DNA from: SZUA-36 sp963759155
GTDB taxonomy: Bacteria > Pseudomonadota > Gammaproteobacteria > Xanthomonadales > SZUA-36
Direction: 5' to 3'
Assembly (NCBI GenBank): GCA_963759155.1
Contig: CAVWXX010000015.1
Span: forward strand, 62,001-126,000
Length of the DNA: 64,000 nucleotides
The position numbers and the translations under genes are program-made. The notes beneath the pieces are model-generated. The model made no database searches, was not told the origin of the DNA, and worked only from the letters and a program-made list of their open reading frames with translations. This document shows, piece after piece, positions 1 through 8,233 of this stretch (position 1 is its first letter; every line of letters starts with the position of its first letter).

Positions 1-2
1 GA

Positions 3-3000
3 AGCCACGCACTGGGTCGAAACATCCAATTGAAAACCGGCCAATCCCTCGTCATCAATGAATTCAGGGAGCGTTTACAACAGTCCGGTTATAGTCATAG
101 CGACCCGGTTTACCAGGCGGGCCAGTTTGCCGTGCGTGGTTCGGTCATCGACCTGTTTCCAAGTGGCAGAAAATTGCCGTTGCGTATTGATCTGTTCGAT
201 GAGGAAATCGAATCATTGAGGGAGTTCGACCCGGAAACCCAGCGTTCAACCGGCAGCCTGAACGAATTCAATATGCTGCCAGCGCGTGAATACCCGTGTG
301 ACACGGCCTCATTTGAAGACTTCCGCAAGGCATTCCGTTACCGGTTTGTTGTCGATACGCGTAATGTGACGCTTTACCAGGACCTGCGCAAGGGATTACA
401 CCCGCAAGGGCTGGAACAGTATCTGCCGCTGTTTTTTGAGCAGACTGAAAGCCTGCTGGATTACCTGCCGGCAAAACCCCTGGTGGTTATTCAACAGGGT
501 GTTGAAGAGGCTGCCGCCGATTTCTGGTCATCGATGACCGAGCGCTGGGAACAGCGTCGGCATGACGTTGAACGGCCTGTTCTTGACCCACAGGAACTTT
601 ACTTCGAAGCCGGCGTCATGCGGCAACAACTGGACAGCTACGACACGGTCAGCTTGCTTGAAACGGCCAGGCGCGGTGTCCAGGCGGTGCAGTTTGAAAC
701 GGCACCGGCGCCGGATCTGCACATCCACGACCGTGGTCAAGAGCCCGCAGCAGCCCTGCTCAAGTTCGCCAGGGAGTATCCCGGCCGTGTCATGTTCGCA
801 GCCGACACCACCGGTCGCCGCGAGGTGCTATCAGAAACATTATCGGCATTTGGTATCCGGCCCGAGCGTTTTGAATCATGGAGCGAGTTCGAGTTATCCG
901 GTGAGCAACTGGGTCTGACCGTGCTTCCGGTGGAGGCGGGGTTTATCGCCGGCAACAGCTTTGCCATCCTGACTGAAAGCCAGTTGTTTGGCGGCCGGGT
1001 GAGAGTAAAGACCACGCGTAAACGCTCAGAGCGTGACCCCGAATCGATCATACGCAGTCTCTCGGACCTCGAACTTGGTGACCCGGTAGTCCATGAGGAC
1101 CATGGTGTCGGACGCTACCGTGGCTTGCAGTCTCTACAAATTGACGACCGCGATGCAGAGTTCCTGATGCTCGAATATGCTGGTGAAGACAAGTTGTATG
1201 TGCCGGTTTCATCCATGCATCTGATCAGCCGTTACACCGGCGGTGCAGCCGAAACCGCGCCCTTGCACCGTCTCGGAAGCGAACAGTGGGGTAAGGCCCG
1301 TCAACGGGCCGCCCAGAAAGTACGGGATGTCGCTGCAGAACTGCTCGATCTATATGCCCGTCGACAGGCCCGCAAAGGTTTTGGGTTTAAGCTCGACAAG
1401 CCCATGTATGCTGACTTCAGCTCCGGTTTCCCTTATGAGGAAACAACTGACCAGCAGACGGCCATCAACGCCGTCATCGAAGACATGATATCCAGCCAGC
1501 CCATGGACCGCGTGGTCTGTGGTGACGTCGGCTTTGGTAAAACCGAGGTGGCTTTGCGTGCAGCCTTTGTCGCCGTGCAGGGACAAAAGCAGGTCGCCAT
1601 ACTGGTGCCGACCACGCTGCTCGCCCAGCAACATTTCTCCAACTTCAGTGACCGTTTCGCCGATTGGCCGGTACGTATTGAACTGCTATCGCGATTTCGT
1701 ACCGGCAAACAAACCACTGCCGTACTCAAGGACCTTGATGCAGGCAAGGTCGATATCGTCGTTGGCACGCATAAATTGTTGCAACGTGATATCCGCTTCA
1801 AGCGACTGGGCCTGGTTATCGTTGATGAAGAGCAGCGTTTCGGGGTTCGCCAGAAAGAACGCCTGAAGCAACTACGGGCCGAAGTGGACCTGCTGACACT
1901 GACCGCCACGCCGATTCCGCGTACGCTCAACATGGCCATGGCCGGCATACGCGACCTGTCGATCATCGCGACACCGCCTGCACGCCGGATGGCGGTCAAG
2001 ACACTCGTTTCCAAATGGGACAGCGCCCTGTTACGGGAAGCCTTGCAGCGGGAAATACAGCGTGGCGGTCAGGCCTTCTTTCTGCACAACGAAGTACGCA
2101 ACATTGAACAGATCGCACGCGAGGTTGGAGAACTGGTTCCAGCGGCACGCATACGCGTGGCCCATGGCCAGATGCCACAGGGCGAACTGGAAAAGGTCAT
2201 GCTGGACTTCTACCGCCAGCGAATCAACGTGCTGGTATGCAGTACCATTATTGAAAACGGTATTGACGTCCCCACCGCGAACACCATCATCATCAACCGT
2301 GCCGACAAATTCGGACTGGCCCAGTTGCACCAACTCAGGGGGCGGGTCGGCCGCTCGCATCACCGGGCATATGCTTACCTGATCACACCCGACGAACGCA
2401 GCATGACACGAGACGCGCGCAAACGACTGGAGGCCATCGCTTCCCTGGAGGAACTGGGCGCGGGTTTCACCCTGGCGACCCACGACCTTGAAATTCGCGG
2501 CGCCGGTGAACTACTCGGCGATGAGCAAAGCGGTGAAATCCAATCGGTGGGCTTTAGCCTTTATAGCGAACTGCTCGGACGGGCCGTCTCGGCGCTGCGC
2601 GATGGCAAGGAGATTGATCTCGAAGGTAACCTGCATCAGGAAACCGATATTGAGATGCATACATCCGCGCTGATTCCGGATAACTGGATTGGCGACATCC
2701 ACACACGGCTCACACTGTACAAGCGTATCGCCAGCGCTACCGATGCAGCCGCTTTGAGGGAACTTCAGGTTGAAATGATCGACCGTTTCGGTTTGCTGCC
2801 ACAGCAGACAAAATACCTTTTCCAGGTGGCCGAGCTGCGACAAAAAGCCCGTGCGATTGGCGTCAGGCGGGTTGATTTCGGTGATACCGGCGGGCGTATC
2901 GAATTTAATGAAGATACCTGCGCTAACCCGGTTGCATTGTTGGAAATGATCCAGCGTCATCCCTTCGACTACAAGCTGCAGGGCCCGCATAAACTGCGTC

Positions 3001-3074
3001 TGACCTTTGATGAGGAATCGGTGGAGGAAAGGATGCGTATCACTGCTGAAATTCTCGACAAACTCAGCCCATGA
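3..3074 (+). CDS. mfd: Transcription-repair coupling factor Mfd (5' end outside window)
   Basis: Superfamily 2 translocase that removes stalled RNA polymerase from DNA and recruits UvrA for transcription-coupled repair. The frame is open from base 3, so the N-terminus (about 130 residues compared with the usual ~1150) lies outside the window. The remaining N-terminal part is the UvrB-like region. It is followed by the RNA polymerase-interacting segment (DPVVHEDHGVGRY, near base 1080), the helicase core with Walker A GDVGFGKT (near 1521) and a DEEQ box (near 1824), and the C-terminal UvrA-gating domain. The stop overlaps an ATG of the next gene by four bases. The TTG at 30 is an internal codon, not a start. 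Confidence 0.97.
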   Translation, partial: SHALGRNIQLKTGQSLVINEFRERLQQSGYSHSDPVYQAGQFAVRGSVIDLFPSGRKLPLRIDLFDEEIESLREFDPETQRSTGSLNEFNMLPAREYPCDTASFEDFRKAFRYRFVVDTRNVTLYQDLRKGLHPQGLEQYLPLFFEQTESLLDYLPAKPLVVIQQGVEEAAADFWSSMTERWEQRRHDVERPVLDPQELYFEAGVMRQQLDSYDTVSLLETARRGVQAVQFETAPAPDLHIHDRGQEPAAALLKFAREYPGRVMFAADTTGRREVLSETLSAFGIRPERFESWSEFELSGEQLGLTVLPVEAGFIAGNSFAILTESQLFGGRVRVKTTRKRSERDPESIIRSLSDLELGDPVVHEDHGVGRYRGLQSLQIDDRDAEFLMLEYAGEDKLYVPVSSMHLISRYTGGAAETAPLHRLGSEQWGKARQRAAQKVRDVAAELLDLYARRQARKGFGFKLDKPMYADFSSGFPYEETTDQQTAINAVIEDMISSQPMDRVVCGDVGFGKTEVALRAAFVAVQGQKQVAILVPTTLLAQQHFSNFSDRFADWPVRIELLSRFRTGKQTTAVLKDLDAGKVDIVVGTHKLLQRDIRFKRLGLVIVDEEQRFGVRQKERLKQLRAEVDLLTLTATPIPRTLNMAMAGIRDLSIIATPPARRMAVKTLVSKWDSALLREALQREIQRGGQAFFLHNEVRNIEQIAREVGELVPAARIRVAHGQMPQGELEKVMLDFYRQRINVLVCSTIIENGIDVPTANTIIINRADKFGLAQLHQLRGRVGRSHHRAYAYLITPDERSMTRDARKRLEAIASLEELGAGFTLATHDLEIRGAGELLGDEQSGEIQSVGFSLYSELLGRAVSALRDGKEIDLEGNLHQETDIEMHTSALIPDNWIGDIHTRLTLYKRIASATDAAALRELQVEMIDRFGLLPQQTKYLFQVAELRQKARAIGVRRVDFGDTGGRIEFNEDTCANPVALLEMIQRHPFDYKLQGPHKLRLTFDEESVEERMRITAEILDKLSP

Positions 3075-3106
3075 CGCCAAAAGTCAAATCATCTACACTA
3101 ACAGCG

Positions 3107-3940
3107 ATGAAATGCCTGCTGATCCTGTTGTTGTTAGTCACAAGCTCCACCGTCCTGGGGGCATCAGATGCCTATCGGGTGGAAGTGATCGTGTTTCGAC
3201 ACCTGCAAGCCACAGCGGATTCCAAAGAAGCGGGGGAACTTCGCAGTTTTTCGCAGTTTCCGGACCTCGAAGAAAGAAAGCAGGCCAAAGACCAGGTCGA
3301 TTCACCCAGGGTCGATCCACCCACGGCCTCATCGCCGGGCGATGGCCTGACCAGCGAACTGTTAGCCGTTGAGGAATATCGCAGCGATCTGCCTGATGAT
3401 CTGCATGTCGTTACCGAAAAAAGCGACAAAATGGACGCCACCTGGAGACGTCTGCGATCCAGTAAAAGCTACCGCCCATTGGTCTATGCCGCCTGGGAAC
3501 AAAACCGTATCGATTATTATCCGCCTATCCGGATACATGACCAGAATGTCATTGATACCCAACTACTGGCGCCAGGCAATATCCTGTTCGCTGACCTGAC
3601 GGCCAATGACCCGTTAGCCGCCTATCGCAGCCACTTTTATCAAATTGACGGCAGCCTGCAACTGCGCCGCAGCCGGTTTCTGCATCTTTACCTGGACCTG
3701 GAACTGCGCGAAGAGGCGAGCCAGCTTATGAGCGAGGACAAAGATCAGGCCGTGAGCGGCGAAAGTTCTCTGTCGACAGCAGATAAGTCGCTTCTGACGG
3801 ATACCAGTATGGATAAAACGGGTGCATACGGAATATATGCGATACAACAGAACCGTCAGATCAGCACCGGGGAGATGCAGTATTTTGATACGCCCTATAT
3901 CGGCGCCCTCGTTTATGTCACCAATGTCGGGGGCGATTAG
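3107..3940 (+). CDS. CsiV-like secreted protein
   Basis: Exported protein resembling CsiV, a periplasmic peptidoglycan-binding protein often encoded next to mfd in gammaproteobacteria. An ATG at 3071 overlaps the mfd stop. I prefer the ATG at 3107 because it opens directly into a signal peptide (charged MKC, hydrophobic LLILLLLV, then a VLGAS cleavage-like site). The mature protein opens with YRVEVIVFRH, which is typical of the family, and ends with a strand-rich conserved part (YFDTPYIGALVYVTN). The middle is polar and low in complexity. The assignment rests on motif memory and gene order. No catalytic residues are known. Confidence 0.75.
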   Translation: MKCLLILLLLVTSSTVLGASDAYRVEVIVFRHLQATADSKEAGELRSFSQFPDLEERKQAKDQVDSPRVDPPTASSPGDGLTSELLAVEEYRSDLPDDLHVVTEKSDKMDATWRRLRSSKSYRPLVYAAWEQNRIDYYPPIRIHDQNVIDTQLLAPGNILFADLTANDPLAAYRSHFYQIDGSLQLRRSRFLHLYLDLELREEASQLMSEDKDQAVSGESSLSTADKSLLTDTSMDKTGAYGIYAIQQNRQISTGEMQYFDTPYIGALVYVTNVGGD

Positions 3941-3987
3941 AACCCATCAACCAGATTCTTAGAAAAACATAAGGGAGAACACTCAGC

Positions 3988-4371
3988 ATGAATTTTGAAA
4001 AAGTAATGTTTGCCTTTTTTATTGTTCTGGCACTTACCCTGAACTTCGGTTTCTTCATCGGTGATATGGATGATCCTAATCACCATGACGTACTGGAGTT
4101 GGCAGGCGCCCTGGTTGTCAGCTTGATCGCAACCATCATGAAGTTTGGTGATCGTTCACAGATGGGTGCTGTTTTACTCGCCACTAGCCTCGTCGCCGAT
4201 TTGCAGTTACTGATTGCTGCCGGTGTCTGGGTGTGGGCAGTCAATGTGACCGATGGCGGCACAACGGCCCCTGTCATCGCCAGTATCGTGTCGCTATCCG
4301 GTGGCGCCCTGCTGGCCAACCTGGTTTCGGTGACCTTGCTGATTGCAGAAACCATCAGTATCCGTCGCTAA
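3988..4371 (+). CDS. Small integral membrane protein, DUF6394-like
   Basis: A 127-residue protein with four predicted membrane helices. The first starts at residue 5 (VMFAFFIVLALTLNFGFF). A short acidic loop GDMDDPNHHD follows, then three more hydrophobic segments. It resembles the uncharacterised DUF6394 family as I remember it. It starts 16 bases after a GGGAG ribosome site and ends 22 bases before a potassium channel gene on the same strand. The pair is therefore probably one operon, and this protein may be an accessory subunit. No enzymatic motif is visible. Confidence 0.7.
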   Translation: MNFEKVMFAFFIVLALTLNFGFFIGDMDDPNHHDVLELAGALVVSLIATIMKFGDRSQMGAVLLATSLVADLQLLIAAGVWVWAVNVTDGGTTAPVIASIVSLSGGALLANLVSVTLLIAETISIRR

Positions 4372-4393
4372 CAAGACTTAGAGGATAGATAAC

Positions 4394-6103
4394 TTGTCAT
4401 CGTATTCACCAACGAATGACATCGTATGGATGACGATGCGGCGTATGCGCACGCCGTTAATTGTCCTGATCCTGGTCTATTTTTTCTCGGTGGTTGCCAT
4501 GACTGCCGTGCCTGGAGTGGATCCCGAAGGCAATTCTTTCCACATGGACCTGCTGGATGCCGCCTATTTCATGGCGATACTCCAAACCACTATCGGTTTT
4601 GGCGAAATACCCTATACGTTCACCGGCGCCCAGCGTCTTTTGGTCTTCTGGCTACTGCTGCCAAACGTGGTGGCCTGGTTGTACTCAATTGGTACCCTGC
4701 TTGGCCTGATTCTGGACAAGCAGTTCCAGGCCTCATTTCAACGCAGTCGTTTCAGCAGCCAGGTCAGGGCGATCAAGGAGCCTTTTTATATCGTATGTGG
4801 TCTTGGTAATACGGGTTACATGACTGTTTCAGGCCTGTTGGCCCGGGGAATTCACGCCGTCGTCATAGAATACGATGAGAATACCGTCCGTCATATGATG
4901 TTGAATGACAAGTTTGCCCATGTACCGGCGCTCGCGGGACGCGCAGGTGTCCGCGCCAACCTCGAACTGGCAGGATTGTACCGGGAAAACTGCCAGGGGG
5001 TGATTGCCACCACCAATAATGACCAGGTGAATCTGACCGTTGCTATTACCGTTAAACTACTGCGCCCGGACCTGAGTGTACTCGCGCGCAGCGAAATACA
5101 ACGTGTAAGCGACAACATGGCTTCATTTAACACGGACCTCATTATCGATCCCTATCGTATCTTCTCAGAGCGCATTTCACTGGCGTTGAGTTCACCGATC
5201 AAGTTTCTTGTCCAGGACTGGTTAATCAGCGTACCCGGCACAAAATTGCGAGAAGTCATCAAGCCCCCCAGGGGACACTGGATAGTATGTGGTGCCGGGC
5301 GATTCGGCGCGCGAATGATTGAACAGCTGGAGAAAAACGATCTGCCCGTGACCGTGGTCGATGTCCACCCTGACCGTCTGCCCTCTTACAAAAACGCCAT
5401 ACTCGGTCGCGGCACCGAGGCGCATACCCTGGAAGAAGCCGGGATTGCCCACGCCGAAGGGGTCGTGGCAGCGACCGGCGATGACATCGATAACCTGTCA
5501 ATTATTATGACCGCCCGGCATTTGAACCCGCGCCTGTTTTTTATCGCCAGGCAGGAAAAGCGTGAACACAATGAGCTATTCAAAAGCTCGGGCGCTAAGC
5601 TCATCGCACGTCGTAGCCGTATCGTCGCGCGCCAGGTACTGTCATTTGTTACCACACCACTGTTGCAATCATTCATGCAACACCTGATCAGATCCGACGA
5701 CAATTTTGCTGAAAGAACAGCAGCCAGGCTGAAAGGCGTTCTGGAAAATCGCGCGCCCAGTATTTGGGTTTACGAGCTAAAAGGTGAAATCGCCAGAAAT
5801 CTGCGCTTTGCCAGGTCTCAGACCAGCAAGATTACCCTCGAGCACATCATCCGCAATAGCCGTAGCGAAGAGAATGAGCTTCTGCCCTGTGTCTGTCTGA
5901 CATTAGAGCGTGGTGCACAAAGGAGATTTTTACCGGATAGTAATACAGAGCTGCAAATACATGACCGGCTGCTCTTTGCAGGTCGTGGTGAGGCCCGTCG
6001 GCAGATGCTCTGGACCCTGAACGATAGCCATTCGCTATTGGCCAATGCCAGTGGCAAACATTTACCGCGAGGCGCCTTCTGGCAGTGGATGTCCAAACGT
6101 TAA
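4394..6103 (+). CDS. Potassium channel protein with two RCK/TrkA-N domains
   Basis: Inner-membrane ion channel with cytoplasmic regulatory domains. It begins with a TTG codon (4394) behind AGAGGATAGA. Two transmembrane helices (about residues 20-40 and 82-106) flank a pore loop whose selectivity filter reads TTIGFGE (residues 65-71). Two nucleotide-binding RCK domains follow: FYIVCGLGNTG near residue 131 and HWIVCGAGRFG near 295. A C-terminal segment from about 450 may be a TrkA-C-like sensor. The filter GFG in place of GYG is known in some potassium channels. The partner is the small membrane protein just upstream. Confidence 0.88.
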   Translation: MSSYSPTNDIVWMTMRRMRTPLIVLILVYFFSVVAMTAVPGVDPEGNSFHMDLLDAAYFMAILQTTIGFGEIPYTFTGAQRLLVFWLLLPNVVAWLYSIGTLLGLILDKQFQASFQRSRFSSQVRAIKEPFYIVCGLGNTGYMTVSGLLARGIHAVVIEYDENTVRHMMLNDKFAHVPALAGRAGVRANLELAGLYRENCQGVIATTNNDQVNLTVAITVKLLRPDLSVLARSEIQRVSDNMASFNTDLIIDPYRIFSERISLALSSPIKFLVQDWLISVPGTKLREVIKPPRGHWIVCGAGRFGARMIEQLEKNDLPVTVVDVHPDRLPSYKNAILGRGTEAHTLEEAGIAHAEGVVAATGDDIDNLSIIMTARHLNPRLFFIARQEKREHNELFKSSGAKLIARRSRIVARQVLSFVTTPLLQSFMQHLIRSDDNFAERTAARLKGVLENRAPSIWVYELKGEIARNLRFARSQTSKITLEHIIRNSRSEENELLPCVCLTLERGAQRRFLPDSNTELQIHDRLLFAGRGEARRQMLWTLNDSHSLLANASGKHLPRGAFWQWMSKR

Positions 6104-6156
6104 CGCCCAAACCTTGATCCAGGCACAAGCCCAGACCTCAACCCCGGGCGACAATA

Positions 6157-6945
6157 CTAACCGCCGCTTATCTCGAACGCATCTGCATCCTGCTGGAATG
6201 GTAACCGGGAGCGTATCTCGATGACCTTGTCCAACTCAATGGTCGCCACATCACTGCACTCATCAGTGCCCAGGTCAAGCAAGGTGTTACCCAGCGGGTC
6301 ATAGATCGCACTGGCGCCGATGTATTCCAGACCACGCGGGTCTTTTCCACTGCGGTTGACACCAATGACGTAGGATTGATTTTCAATTGCACGGGCCCTT
6401 AATAAAGCAGTCCATGCCGATGTGCGCGGCTCCGGCCAATTGGCCACAAATAGCAAAACATCATAATCATCACGGTTGCGGCACCACACTGGAAATCTCA
6501 GGTCATAACAAATCTGTGGGCAAATACGCCAGCCACGGTAGTGGATAATTTTTCGCTCATGACCCGCAATATAGCGTTTGTCTTCCCCGCCAAAAGAGAA
6601 CAGATGACGTTTATCATAGAACTGTACATGTCCATCAGGCGGCACCCACAAAAAGCGGTTAACCCTGCCGCTCGAGGTGGCAATCGCGACGCTGCCACAC
6701 AGGACACAATCAAGTTCGGCAGCCAATGACCGCATCCATTCAAGCGTGATGCCGTCCATGGTTTCCGGACCGGCTTGCACATCCCCCAAAAACCCACTGG
6801 TAAAGGTCTCCGGAAAAACCACAAGGTCACAACCAGGGCCCTGAGACCTGACAATGGACTCCAGCTGAGCCCGGTTGGCATCCGCATCGGCCCAGAATAA
6901 CTGGCTCTGAACCAACAGGCATTTAAGATGATTGAGCTTATTCAT
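6157..6945 (-). CDS. Omega-amidase / nitrilase-superfamily amidohydrolase, YafV type
   Basis: Cytosolic carbon-nitrogen hydrolase. YafV-type enzymes hydrolyse 2-oxoglutaramate and 2-oxosuccinamate, repairing transaminase by-products. The catalytic triad is visible: Glu in VVFPETFTSGF, Lys in YDKRHLFSFGGE, and Cys in ICYDLRFPVWCRN. A conserved NWPEPR follows. At 262 residues it has the usual family length. The start is the ATG at 6945. The gene lies 12 bases downstream of a glycosyltransferase on the same strand, so the two probably share a transcript, although no functional link is obvious. Substrate assignment is by family only. Confidence 0.88.
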   Translation of the reverse strand: MNKLNHLKCLLVQSQLFWADADANRAQLESIVRSQGPGCDLVVFPETFTSGFLGDVQAGPETMDGITLEWMRSLAAELDCVLCGSVAIATSSGRVNRFLWVPPDGHVQFYDKRHLFSFGGEDKRYIAGHERKIIHYRGWRICPQICYDLRFPVWCRNRDDYDVLLFVANWPEPRTSAWTALLRARAIENQSYVIGVNRSGKDPRGLEYIGASAIYDPLGNTLLDLGTDECSDVATIELDKVIEIRSRLPFQQDADAFEISGG

Positions 6946-6957
6946 TGGATCATTCTA

Positions 6958-7965
6958 TCAGGCAACAAACAGGTAGTCCTGCCCGGGAAGCTTGCCATGC
7001 GCATCCAGGTAGGCCGTAATCTCTTCCCGGGCACCGGCGGCACCGACGGCAACGAGCAGCAGGGCCTCACCCAGTCTTGTCGTCTTTTCGATCGGCCAGA
7101 CCGGCAAGCCGCGCTTTTGACCACCGATACGACGCGGATGCACTTCAATGAAGCCCTCCACTTTCGCACCTTCCGCTGTCAACAGGTCGAATATCAGCCG
7201 CCCGCTGGGGCCTGCGCCCCAGATAACAACCGAACGTTTTTGCAGACGGTGATGCACCAGGAAATGCGCCTTGGCCTGCATGAATTTTTTCCGTTCATAG
7301 CGCGCATCGGTGTGGGTCAACCGGCTTTCATGCTCACGCCAGCGCAATAATACCGGTGCCGGTTTACCCATCTGCATATTGGCGGCATCGGCACGCAACA
7401 ACAGGTCATAGTCCTCGGGCCATTGATTGTCCCGGTAGCCACCGAGTTGTTGCAGTGCGGCGCGCCGGAACATGAGACCCGGGTTGGGTAACGGACTTTC
7501 AATAAAAATCTGCTGTCGAACCTGCTCAGGTTCACGTACCGAGTTCAACCAATGCTGGTAACGCTCAAGACCACCCTGGATACCGGTTTCCGAAAATATA
7601 TCCACACAACAACCCGCGATATCGATCAACGGGTAGCGGTCAAGGTAATCGAGCTGAGTGTGAAACCGCCCCGGCAAGGAGATGTCATCGGCGTCCATAC
7701 GCGCAACATACTCACCCTTCGACTGTGCGAAGCCAGCATTGAAAGCATTAACAACGCCCCTGCCCCCGCAAGTCAGCACCTTGAGCCTGGTATCGCTCTT
7801 ATCGAGCTCCACAATCGCGCTATCGGTGCTGTGGTCATCAATCAACAACAGCTCGAGGTTCTCATGGCTCTGGGAAAGAATGCTTTCAACTGCACAGCTC
7901 AGAAAACGTCCACCATTGTGAACCGGTAAGACAACCGACACGAGTGGCATCATCGCTCCAGGCAA
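6958..7965 (-). CDS. Family 2 glycosyltransferase with C-terminal Rossmann-like domain
   Basis: The N-terminal two thirds are a GT-A glycosyltransferase. It opens VSVVLPVHNGGRFL, has the nucleotide-sugar and metal motif RMDADD near residue 90, and a PEDYDLLLRA motif further on. Residues from about 245 form a separate Rossmann-like unit starting VVIWGAGPSGRLIFDLL, like the sugar-nucleotide domain at the front of PglD-type acetyltransferases, and end shortly after. This makes the protein a fusion. The donor and acceptor sugars cannot be read from sequence. Start codons near residues 1, 5 and 6 are all possible. Transcription is divergent from xdhA. Confidence 0.87.
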   Translation of the reverse strand: MPGAMMPLVSVVLPVHNGGRFLSCAVESILSQSHENLELLLIDDHSTDSAIVELDKSDTRLKVLTCGGRGVVNAFNAGFAQSKGEYVARMDADDISLPGRFHTQLDYLDRYPLIDIAGCCVDIFSETGIQGGLERYQHWLNSVREPEQVRQQIFIESPLPNPGLMFRRAALQQLGGYRDNQWPEDYDLLLRADAANMQMGKPAPVLLRWREHESRLTHTDARYERKKFMQAKAHFLVHHRLQKRSVVIWGAGPSGRLIFDLLTAEGAKVEGFIEVHPRRIGGQKRGLPVWPIEKTTRLGEALLLVAVGAAGAREEITAYLDAHGKLPGQDYLFVA

Positions 7966-8044
7966 TTCACAAAACAGTGACGTCTTTCAGGGAAATTATT
8001 GTTCATTATCGGCTATCAGACTATTCATTAAAGAAGCGGAAAGC

Positions 8045-8071
8045 GGCTGGTTTGATAACTCGAAACCAGCC
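8045..8071. repeat. Nine-base perfect inverted repeat between divergent genes
   Basis: GGCTGGTTT and AAACCAGCC are exact complements separated by nine bases. They lie between the divergent glycosyltransferase and xdhA genes. No T-run follows on either strand, so this is more likely a protein operator or a leader hairpin for xdhA than a terminator. The rest of the 268-base gap holds an AT-rich stretch that could contain promoters for both genes. Confidence 0.5.
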
Positions 8072-8162
8072 AAACAAGGACAGCTAAACTGATATACTTT
8101 CAACAATCCTATCGAAGTATAACTGATGCTTAAAGACTGAATTGGGGAGAACCGGCACGACC

Positions 8163-8228
8163 ATGTATCACCACTGCTTTCACCTTTCGGACAGGGAATT
8201 TATCGTGCTAGCCAGGAAACGGGGCTGA
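8163..8228 (+). CDS. Possible 21-residue leader peptide before xdhA
   Basis: Short reading frame beginning with ATG at 8163, preceded by GGGGAGA at about 8144-8150 and ending in TGA at 8226-8228, five bases before the xdhA ATG. The peptide starts MYHHCFHLSD and ends ARKRG. Its last codons (AGGAAACGGGGC) overlap the ribosome site of xdhA, so translation of the two could be coupled. Only the start, ribosome-site candidate and spacing support it. Chance is a real alternative. Confidence 0.3.
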   Translation: MYHHCFHLSDREFIVLARKRG

Positions 8229-8233
8229 TAACG

